Positions 6,757 through 12,653 of a DNA stretch of 12,653 bases are shown in pieces. The DNA lies in contig JAITNA010000138.1 in the NCBI GenBank assembly GCA_031290715.1, forward strand, positions 1-12,653, given 5' to 3'. Below the pieces are notes generated by a model. It made no database searches. It was not told the DNA's origin and worked only from the letters and a program-made list of their open reading frames with translations. Source of the DNA: Eubacteriales Family XIII. Incertae Sedis bacterium. Lineage in GTDB: Bacteria > Bacillota > Clostridia > Peptostreptococcales > Anaerovoracaceae. The first letter of the stretch is position 1; each line of letters opens with the position of its first letter. Made by a program: the position numbers and the translations under genes.

Positions 6757-6846
6757 TGTCATTCTTGGGGACACCGCTTGCGGTGGATCCCGAGAATCCA
6801 GAGATTGGTAATGCACTGGATTCCCGGAACAAGTCCGGGAATGACA
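6757..6846. repeat. 90-bp bipartite REP-like (MITE-like) element
   Basis: Perfect 8-bp terminal inverted repeats TGTCATTC (6757-6764) and GAATGACA (6839-6846), with an inner inverted pair GAATCCAG (6794-6801) and CTGGATTC (6816-6823) around a 14-nt centre. Each half folds separately: CACCGC-TT-GCGGTG in the left half, and ATTCCCGGA-ACAAG-TCCGGGAAT (9-bp stem) in the right. It is therefore two inverted copies of the TGTCATTC-hairpin-GAATCCAG unit. It fills most of the 148-nt gap between the Mur-like gene and the Ig-like membrane protein and could stop or attenuate transcription. No clear target-site duplication is visible. Confidence 0.75.
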
Positions 6847-6894
6847 ATATTTAACCAACCTCTGAATAGTTGCTTTTGATAACGGAGAATAGCG

Positions 6895-7941
6895 ATGATG
6901 AGATTCGGAAATAAAAACAAGAAAATCCTGACCGTGATTGTCGCGGTGATTGTCGCCGCGGTCGTTTTGAGCTATGTCCTGCCGTTTGCTTTCTCGGCCT
7001 TGGGCGCGGAAGTTCCCGCGGACGGCGGGTCGCCGGCGCAGGATCAATCGCAGGACCCGCCGCAGGGGGAAACCCCGGAAGAGCCGCCGGCCCCCGAGCC
7101 GCCGCCGGCACCGTCCCTCCGGATCACGAACACCCCGCCGCCGCTGAATGTCGGGGAGGAAGCCCCCCTGTCCTATGAACTCAAGAACGCGGAAGGCGCC
7201 GCGGTCGTCTGGGCGTCCGGAAACCCGGCTGTCGTGGCGATCGACGCAAACGGGCGCGTGAAAGCGCTCGCGCCGGGCACGGCGGAGATCACAGCGGCCG
7301 CGGGGGAGGTAAGGGACTCTATTTTGGTCAAAGTCAACGATTTGGCCGTTGAAAAAGCGACCATCGCGGTCAGCGAGCTGAGCGCAGAAAGGGGGCAGAG
7401 CGAATACACGGTCAAGGTGGGCGAAATCTATCATCTTTCCGTGCAAATCGAACCGGAGGGCGCGAAAGTGGGCCGTGTGACCTGGACGCTCGGCAATCCC
7501 GACGCCGCGTCCCTCAGCAAATCGGAAGAGTTCATCGCGACCGCGGTAGGCAGCGCCGATGTGACGGTGACCGTCGACGGCTGTACGGATACCATCACGT
7601 TCATCATCGAGGAAAACGGCATCCCTATTGCGACCATTATCCGATATATCATCGCGGGGGTCATCATCATCGCCGTAATCATCACGGTAATTTTGCTGAT
7701 TATGCACGCGGGCACGCGGCGGAAAGAAGCCGCGAAGAAGCGGGCCGCCGCGAAAAAGCGCCGGGAAGCGGAAACCTCTATGCGGCGGAACGATACCATC
7801 CGGGAGGCGCGGGAGCGGCCGGCGCAGGGCCGAAAGACGAAGATTTACGGGGCCGGCGTCGGCGCGAACGGAGAGGGCTCGAAAGCGCCCGGCGGCGAAG
7901 AGGAACCGGAGCGGCCGTTTTCACTTGACGATATTGAGTAA
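6895..7941 (+). CDS. two-pass membrane protein with bacterial Ig-like (BIG2) domains
   Basis: 348 residues. A short basic N terminus and a hydrophobic helix (about 10-37, signal-anchor) are followed by a Pro/Glu-rich linker (38-74). An Ig-like BIG2 domain (about 75-150) shows LNVGEEAPLSYEL, WASGNPAVVAIDANGRVKAL and PGTAEITA. A second, more divergent Ig-like domain (about 155-236) shows VTWTLGNPDAASLS and VGSADVTVTV. A second membrane helix (243-271) precedes a strongly basic Ala/Lys/Arg tail (273-300) and an acidic end. Predicted topology puts the Ig domains outside and both termini in the cytosol. ATG 6895, with GGAG at 6884, is the start; ATG 6898 follows directly. It ends 8 nt before the antiporter gene, implying co-expression and possibly an accessory or cell-surface anchoring role for the transporter. 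No enzymatic motif is seen. The family of the whole protein is not recognised. Confidence 0.8.
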   Translation: MMRFGNKNKKILTVIVAVIVAAVVLSYVLPFAFSALGAEVPADGGSPAQDQSQDPPQGETPEEPPAPEPPPAPSLRITNTPPPLNVGEEAPLSYELKNAEGAAVVWASGNPAVVAIDANGRVKALAPGTAEITAAAGEVRDSILVKVNDLAVEKATIAVSELSAERGQSEYTVKVGEIYHLSVQIEPEGAKVGRVTWTLGNPDAASLSKSEEFIATAVGSADVTVTVDGCTDTITFIIEENGIPIATIIRYIIAGVIIIAVIITVILLIMHAGTRRKEAAKKRAAAKKRREAETSMRRNDTIREARERPAQGRKTKIYGAGVGANGEGSKAPGGEEEPERPFSLDDIE

Positions 7942-7949
7942 CCGAGGGT

Positions 7950-10016
7950 ATGGAGCTGACGACATTCATTATCATATTGCTCTTTGCGATTGTGCTTTCC
8001 AATCTGCTCGACAGCGCTTTCCCGAAATTGCCGCTGCCCATCATCCAGATTGCCTGCGGCATCGCGATTGCCATTTCGCCGATCGACGTAAAGCTCACGC
8101 TCAATCCGGAGATATTCATGGGCCTGCTCATCGCGCCGCTGCTTTTCCGCGAAGCGGAGGAAGCGGATATTTTCGCGCTTTGGAAGGTGCGCAAAACCGT
8201 GATATTTTTGGTGTTCGGCCTTGTATTCGCCACGGTCGTCATCATGGGCTTTGCCGTACACAAGCTTGTGCCTGTGATCCCGCTCGCGGCTTGCTTTTGC
8301 CTTGGCGCCATCCTCGGGCCGACTGACGCGATTGCCGTATCCACGATTTCAAACCGTATTGAAATTGACGACCGGATCATGACCATCCTCAAGGGGGAAT
8401 TTCTGATTAACGACGCTTCGGGCGTGATTTCATTCAATTTCGCGGCGCTTGCGCTTGTGACTGGCGCGTTTTCCCTGCTTCACGCCGGCCTTGAATTCAT
8501 CCTGCTGTGCCTGGGCGGCTTGGTGCTCGGGCTCATTCTCGGGATGGTCAAGGACGTCGGCATGCGCGTCCTCAAGCGGGCGTCGATCCGAAGCACGGCC
8601 GCGTTCATGATTATTGAAATCCTCACCCCGTTCATTTGCTTCTTCCTCGCGGAAGCGATCGGCCTGTCCGGGATCATCGCCGCCGTGACCGCCGGGAGCA
8701 GACAGGCGTTCCGGATCACGAAAATAGAAGTCTTTGAAGCGGAATTTGCGATATTCAAAAAGTCCATGTGGGAGATGCTCACGGTCACGGTCAACTCCTT
8801 CATCTTCATCCTGCTCGGCCTGCAGCTGCCCTCGATTGTGAAAAGCGTCGCGGACAGCCCTCATTATTCGGTGGGTTTTGCGCTGCAAATCGGTCTGTTC
8901 GCGACGGGCGTCCTTTTCGCGGTGCGTTTTGTCGGCGTCATCGCGGCGCAGCGGAATACGGGGGAGCGTTGGCAGGACTATCTTCGGGGCTGTTTGATCC
9001 TGACGCTTTCGGGCGTCAAGGGGACCGTCAGCCTTGCGACCGCTTTTGCGCTGCCGCTGACCGTGGCCGGCGGGAAGGCTTTTGCACAGCGCGATATCCT
9101 GCTCCTCATCACCGCGTGCGCCATTATTTACTCCCTCGTAATTGCGACGGGGCTCCTTCCGCTTATCGCCAAAGCGAAGAGCCCCGAAAAGAAGAATCAA
9201 AACCATATCCTGGTGCTGCGTGACGTGATTGCCGAAATCGAGATGACGGGCGGCGCTTGTGTCAACGCGGTCGTCTTGCACCTGAAACAGCGGGTGCGGG
9301 CGCTGGAGATGGAGGATTTCGGCAGCAAGGAGAAGAAGCGCTACAAGGAGTTGGGCGACGAGTTTCTTCGGACAGAGCTTGAATGCCTTGACGAGAAGAA
9401 GCTGTCCGGCGAGGTCACGGGCGAGGAATATCTCGTATATTTCAAAATCCTTTCGCTCATGGCCGGTGTGCAGGAGTCGTCGATATTTGACCGATACAAA
9501 AGCCGTCTGCTTTTGCTTCTCCGGAAACAAAACGCGAAGGAGCGCGAGATTTCCCGCGACGCGGAGGGGAAGGTCGGGGTTCGCCGGATTCAGGAAATCT
9601 TTTGGGAAGATACGGGGGAAATCCTGGCGATTCTGAACGAAAAATACGGGGAAAAGGATGAAGCGATCCTTTCCCAAATCCTCGAGGAGCGCGTGGACAG
9701 CGCAAGCGCCGTCATGAGCCGCGCTTTCGGAGAGAGCCTCGGGCAGCAGCTTCACGAGGAATACGACCGCGAGCTGCAGCGCAGTTTTGATATGGAACGA
9801 ATCATCCTGAAAACTTACGTGTCGGGCGGGCGGATCACCGAAGAGGAAGCAGACAAAATCCGTATCGAAATCAATATGCTCGAAAGCTTCGCGATCGAGG
9901 ATGTCCACAACGACGTCGCGAAGAAGCTGATCGTCAACCGCGTCAATCGAAACCGAACCCGGATGCGCAAAAAATTGGGTAAAGACGTCGAAGCGGATTT
10001 CAAGAAGATAGAGTGA
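7950..10016 (+). CDS. CPA1-type Na+/H+ antiporter with long cytosolic tail
   Basis: 688 residues. The first 405 or so form a polytopic membrane domain of about 12 helices, typical of NhaP/NHE-like monovalent cation:proton antiporters that exchange Na+ (or K+) for H+ across the plasma membrane. Diagnostic motifs are GPTDAIAVS (D126), LINDASGVISF with the ion-binding N154-D155 pair, and SGVKGTVSLATAFALP (354-369), where families usually have G-L-R-G. The remaining 280 or so residues (from about 410, after LIAKAKSPEKKN) are charged, helical and cytosolic, with no recognised named domain; long C-terminal regulatory tails occur in this superfamily. ATG 7950 has GAGGG only 1-2 nt upstream, so translation may be coupled to the preceding gene, which ends at 7941. 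The gene converges with mscL, 15 nt apart. The exact cation is not predictable. Confidence 0.9.
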   Translation: MELTTFIIILLFAIVLSNLLDSAFPKLPLPIIQIACGIAIAISPIDVKLTLNPEIFMGLLIAPLLFREAEEADIFALWKVRKTVIFLVFGLVFATVVIMGFAVHKLVPVIPLAACFCLGAILGPTDAIAVSTISNRIEIDDRIMTILKGEFLINDASGVISFNFAALALVTGAFSLLHAGLEFILLCLGGLVLGLILGMVKDVGMRVLKRASIRSTAAFMIIEILTPFICFFLAEAIGLSGIIAAVTAGSRQAFRITKIEVFEAEFAIFKKSMWEMLTVTVNSFIFILLGLQLPSIVKSVADSPHYSVGFALQIGLFATGVLFAVRFVGVIAAQRNTGERWQDYLRGCLILTLSGVKGTVSLATAFALPLTVAGGKAFAQRDILLLITACAIIYSLVIATGLLPLIAKAKSPEKKNQNHILVLRDVIAEIEMTGGACVNAVVLHLKQRVRALEMEDFGSKEKKRYKELGDEFLRTELECLDEKKLSGEVTGEEYLVYFKILSLMAGVQESSIFDRYKSRLLLLLRKQNAKEREISRDAEGKVGVRRIQEIFWEDTGEILAILNEKYGEKDEAILSQILEERVDSASAVMSRAFGESLGQQLHEEYDRELQRSFDMERIILKTYVSGGRITEEEADKIRIEINMLESFAIEDVHNDVAKKLIVNRVNRNRTRMRKKLGKDVEADFKKIE

Positions 10017-10031
10017 GCGAAATCCGATGGG

Positions 10032-10487
10032 CTACTTTTGCTCTTTGAGCAGATCCCGGATTTCCGCGAGCAAATCCGTTTCGGTCGGGGCGGGGGGCGC
10101 GGGTTCTTCCGAGGGGGACCGCCGCAGCCTGTTGAAAAATTTCACCATCAAAAAGACCACGAAAGCGATGAGGACGAAGTTGATCACGGCTTGGATGAAC
10201 GCGCCGTAGGCGAGTACGTCCGTATCGTGCGGCCCGAACTTGTAGGTGAGTGCGGAAAGGCTTTTGCTGGCGGTGAGCAAGCCGATGATCGGCATGATGA
10301 TACTGTTGACGAGCGAGTTGATGATCGCGCTGAAGGCCGCGCCGATCACGACGCCGACCGCCATATCCATCACATTGCCGCGCAGGGCAAATGTTTTGAA
10401 CTCGTTCAGAAATCCTTTCGCGCGCGCGATCTCCGCTTCCCCAAAGGATTTGTTTTTTGCGCTTTCCTGTTTGCAGTCTGTGGCCAT
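10032..10487 (-). CDS. mscL: large-conductance mechanosensitive channel
   Basis: Pentameric inner-membrane channel that opens under membrane tension and releases solutes on hypo-osmotic shock. The 151 residues match the family (about 120-150). The N-terminal amphipathic helix and TM1 carry FLNEFKTFALRGNVMDMAVG and VVIGAAFSAIINSLV. A periplasmic loop contains LTYKFGP. TM2 is AFIQAVINFVLIAFVVFLMV. The C-terminal bundle helix is TDLLAEIRDLLKEQK. An upstream in-frame GTG at 10496 is possible, but ATG 10487 is preferred because GGGAG (10497-10501) sits 9 nt upstream. The extra N-terminal segment of about 25 residues before FLNEF is longer than in E. coli. It has its own predicted promoter facing the kinase promoter. 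Confidence 0.96.
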   Translation of the reverse strand: MATDCKQESAKNKSFGEAEIARAKGFLNEFKTFALRGNVMDMAVGVVIGAAFSAIINSLVNSIIMPIIGLLTASKSLSALTYKFGPHDTDVLAYGAFIQAVINFVLIAFVVFLMVKFFNRLRRSPSEEPAPPAPTETDLLAEIRDLLKEQK

Positions 10488-10527
10488 GATTTGCACTCCC
10501 TTGTTAAATGTTTCACAAAGCGATATG

Positions 10528-10536
10528 TGGTATAAT
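10528..10536 (+). promoter_or_regulatory. extended -10 promoter for the hybrid kinase
   Basis: TGG-TATAAT: a perfect -10 hexamer (10531-10536) with the extended TGn element. No good -35 lies 16-18 nt upstream, which extended -10 promoters tolerate. The predicted start is about 10543, giving a leader of about 63 nt before GTG 10606. The TATAAT forms the left arm of an inverted repeat with the mscL -10 (GGTATAAT, 10 nt, ATCATACC; 10529-10554), which could also serve as an operator. Confidence 0.5.
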
Positions 10537-10546
10537 GTGTTAAATA

Positions 10547-10575
10547 ATCATACCGCATTATGGGCGCGTAGGCAA
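10547..10575 (-). promoter_or_regulatory. predicted mscL promoter
   Basis: On the minus strand TTGCCT (10575-10570), 17 nt, TATGAT (10552-10547). Spacing is ideal, and the predicted start near 10540 lies about 50 nt ahead of the mscL ATG. It faces and overlaps the kinase promoter, so RNA polymerase binding at the two sites should be mutually exclusive. Confidence 0.5.
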
Positions 10576-10605
10576 TGCGCAGGCAATGAGCAGGGAACGG
10601 GGACT

Positions 10606-12653
10606 GTGGAACACAATATAGAGATTGCAAAATTAGAGCGGAAAATCAGGCTGCTTGAGGGCGTGATCGAGCGCAACAAAATCACGGAGGTTACGAAAAA
10701 AAACATCCATGAACTCCGGACGGTGGAGCAGCAGCGGCTTCACCGTTATATGAATCTGCTTTTGGACAATACGCCCAATGTCATTTTGATGTTTGACGTG
10801 GACAGGAAGCTTCAGTTTTGTACGGATATATTTTTGAAGAAGATACACCTGCCTTCGTTTGACCTCATCCGGAATCTGGGATTCAAGGAGGTCTTTGCGC
10901 TGTTTGCCGACGCTGATTTTGTGGGGCGCATCGAGCGGAATTTTTCCCGCGTGATGAATGACAAAGCGTCTGTTCTGATGGAAGAATCGGCGGATTTCGA
11001 GGGGGCGGGGACGCCGCGTTCCTATCAGATCAGCATTTCCCCGATGGCGGACATCGAGGGCGTCGCGGAGGGCGCGATCGTAATCTTCCATGATGTGACG
11101 GAAGAGAAAGTCATGCGCGAGTCGGCGCTGAAAGCGAGCTCCGCAAAATCGGATTTCCTTGCCAATATGAGCCATGAAATGCGCACGCCGATGAACGCCA
11201 TCATCGGGATGACGAGCATTGCGGCGGGTACGGGCGACGTGGAGCGCAAGGACTACTGCCTTGGCAAGATTTCCGACGCCGCCACGCACCTGCTCGGCAT
11301 TATCAATGACGTACTCGATATGTCCAAGATCGAAGCGAACAAGCTTGAGCTTTCTTATCATGATTTCAATTTTGAAAAAATGATGATGAAGATTTCGACG
11401 GTATTGGCTTTCACGATGAGCGAAAAGAATATCGATTTCACCGTCAAAATCGACCCGGCCATCCCCGCGTTCATCCATTCGGACGAGCAGCGGCTTTCGC
11501 AGGTCATTACGAATTTCCTGTCGAACGCGGCAAAGTTCACGCCGGAGGGCGGCGCCGTCCGCCTTGCCGCGAACCGTGTGGGGTCGGACGACGAAAACGC
11601 TTTGAACTATATCCGCATTTCCGTCAACGATACAGGCATCGGGATTTCCGACGAGCAGATGGAAAAACTGTTCACTTCTTTTGAACAGGGCGACAACAGC
11701 ATTTCGCGGAAATACGGCGGTACAGGGCTCGGCCTTGCCATCTCCAAGCGCATTGTGGAACTGATGAGCGGAACGCTGTCACTTGACTCCGCGGTCGGTC
11801 AAGGGTCCACCTTTTCATTCATTATTCCCGTCAAAAGGGGCGCGGACCTCGCGCAAACGACCTTACCGAAGGGTGTTGGCTGGAACAATCTAAGCGTCCT
11901 GGCGGTCGACGATTCCGAAGAGACAAGGGAATATTTCCAAGCGACGGCCGAGGCACTCGGTTTCCGCTGCGACACCGCGCGGGACGGCTTCGAGGCGATC
12001 GAAATGCTGAACGAGCCGGGCGCGCACTACGACGTCATTTTTGCCGACTGGAAGATGCCGGGGATGAACGGAATCGAACTCACGAAAAGAATCAAGGGGG
12101 CGGCCGCGGGGCCTGTGGTCGTGATCATGATTTCTTCCACGGAATGGTCGGAGATTGCGGACGACGCGAAGAAAGCCGGCGTGGACGGATTCATCCCGAA
12201 GCCGCTTTTCACCTCTCAATTGACGGATTGCATCAACAATTGCCTCAACTTGGGCGGCGCTGCCGCCGAGGACGTCGAGGAAACGGCGAACAAATCGGAG
12301 CTCGCGGGCGTGCGCATTCTGCTTGCCGAGGATGTTGACATCAACCGCGAGATCGTACACGGGCTGCTTGAGGATACGGGCGTGATCATCACGGAAGCCG
12401 AAAACGGCGTGGAAGCGGTTGAGAAGTTCAAGGCGAACCCGGACGGCTACGATTTGATTTTCATGGATATTCATATGCCGATCAAGGACGGCTACGCGGC
12501 GACGCGGGAGATTCGCGCGATGGAATTCCCCAAAGCAAAGACCATCCCCATCATCGCGATGACCGCCAATGTGTTCAGGAAGGACATCGACAAATGTCTG
12601 GCCGCGGGCATGAACGACCACGTCGGGAAACCGATCGACATCGAGCAGCTGTA
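10606..12653 (+). CDS. cytosolic hybrid sensor histidine kinase (PAS-HisKA-HATPase-REC-REC), 3' truncated
   Basis: 682 codons without a stop, running off the window end. Domains: N-terminal coiled coil (about 1-45, Lys/Glu/Arg-rich), PAS-like sensor (about 46-155, starting LLLDNTPNVILMFDVD and ending VIFHDVTEE), HisKA with SHEMRTP (phospho-accepting His190), HATPase_c with N-box NFLSNAAKF (303-311), DTGIG (342-346) and KYGGTGLGLAIS (369-380). REC1 has D435-D436 and phospho-Asp D481; REC2 has E575-D576, phospho-Asp D621 and K675. All catalytic residues appear intact. No transmembrane segment or signal peptide is present, so it senses an intracellular cue; two receivers imply a multistep phosphorelay. 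An Hpt domain could lie beyond the window end. The start GTG 10606 is preceded by GGGG (10599-10602) and AGGG (10592-10595); it is the only plausible start in frame before the coiled coil. The target is unknown. It is divergent from mscL. Confidence 0.93.
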   Translation, partial: MEHNIEIAKLERKIRLLEGVIERNKITEVTKKNIHELRTVEQQRLHRYMNLLLDNTPNVILMFDVDRKLQFCTDIFLKKIHLPSFDLIRNLGFKEVFALFADADFVGRIERNFSRVMNDKASVLMEESADFEGAGTPRSYQISISPMADIEGVAEGAIVIFHDVTEEKVMRESALKASSAKSDFLANMSHEMRTPMNAIIGMTSIAAGTGDVERKDYCLGKISDAATHLLGIINDVLDMSKIEANKLELSYHDFNFEKMMMKISTVLAFTMSEKNIDFTVKIDPAIPAFIHSDEQRLSQVITNFLSNAAKFTPEGGAVRLAANRVGSDDENALNYIRISVNDTGIGISDEQMEKLFTSFEQGDNSISRKYGGTGLGLAISKRIVELMSGTLSLDSAVGQGSTFSFIIPVKRGADLAQTTLPKGVGWNNLSVLAVDDSEETREYFQATAEALGFRCDTARDGFEAIEMLNEPGAHYDVIFADWKMPGMNGIELTKRIKGAAAGPVVVIMISSTEWSEIADDAKKAGVDGFIPKPLFTSQLTDCINNCLNLGGAAAEDVEETANKSELAGVRILLAEDVDINREIVHGLLEDTGVIITEAENGVEAVEKFKANPDGYDLIFMDIHMPIKDGYAATREIRAMEFPKAKTIPIIAMTANVFRKDIDKCLAAGMNDHVGKPIDIEQL

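Noticed and set aside
8430..9908. 492-codon open frame on the minus strand
   Set aside because: Antisense to the antiporter; the plus-strand frame carries unambiguous transporter motifs.
10633..11478. Minus-strand frame opposite the kinase N-terminal half
   Set aside because: The plus strand encodes a continuous PAS-HisKA protein here with conserved motifs.
11890..12621. Minus-strand frame opposite the receiver domains
   Set aside because: The plus strand encodes two receiver domains with all key residues; this is its shadow.

Overview
The window holds ten protein-coding genes at roughly 55-60% GC, two of them cut by the window ends. No rRNA, tRNA or CRISPR array was recognised. Compact operons with good Shine-Dalgarno sites, a purH-purD pair, a phenylacetate-CoA ligase followed by a tandem-ACT protein, and a soluble PAS hybrid kinase suggest an anaerobic Gram-positive-type bacterium, most likely a Clostridia-like Firmicute. 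Coriobacteria or another anaerobic phylum cannot be excluded. One minus-strand gene (334-1257) looks like the AbiEi/DUF559-type proteins common in Actinobacteria and may be acquired.

Layout. Bases 1-107 are the end of an unidentified plus-strand gene. Bases 108-333 carry two copies of a 59-bp near-perfect palindrome. A minus-strand gene for a putative PD-(D/E)XK nuclease-like protein follows, diverging from a promoter that drives paaK and the ACT-domain gene. Next come purH (AICAR transformylase/IMP cyclohydrolase) and purD (GAR synthetase). Just after purD, with a good ribosome binding site, is a 215-residue protein that reads as a shortened Mur ligase whose ATP-binding loop, metal/substrate motif and carbamylated-lysine position are all degraded. 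This is the least expected object in the window. REP-like units (TGTCATTC-hairpin-GAATCCAG) lie on both sides of it, one of them supplying the purD stop codon.

Bases 6895-10016 encode a two-gene unit: a two-pass membrane protein with bacterial Ig-like extracellular domains, and a CPA1-type Na+/H+ antiporter with a long cytoplasmic tail. mscL (minus strand) converges on the antiporter. The last gene is a cytosolic hybrid histidine kinase (PAS-HisKA-HATPase-REC-REC) that runs off the window end. The predicted mscL and kinase promoters face each other, with -10 boxes about 10 bp apart forming an inverted repeat.

Functional themes are aryl-acid CoA activation (paaK-ACT), late purine synthesis (purH, purD), and ion/osmotic homeostasis (antiporter, MscL). 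Placing the kinase within the osmotic theme is inference from position only.
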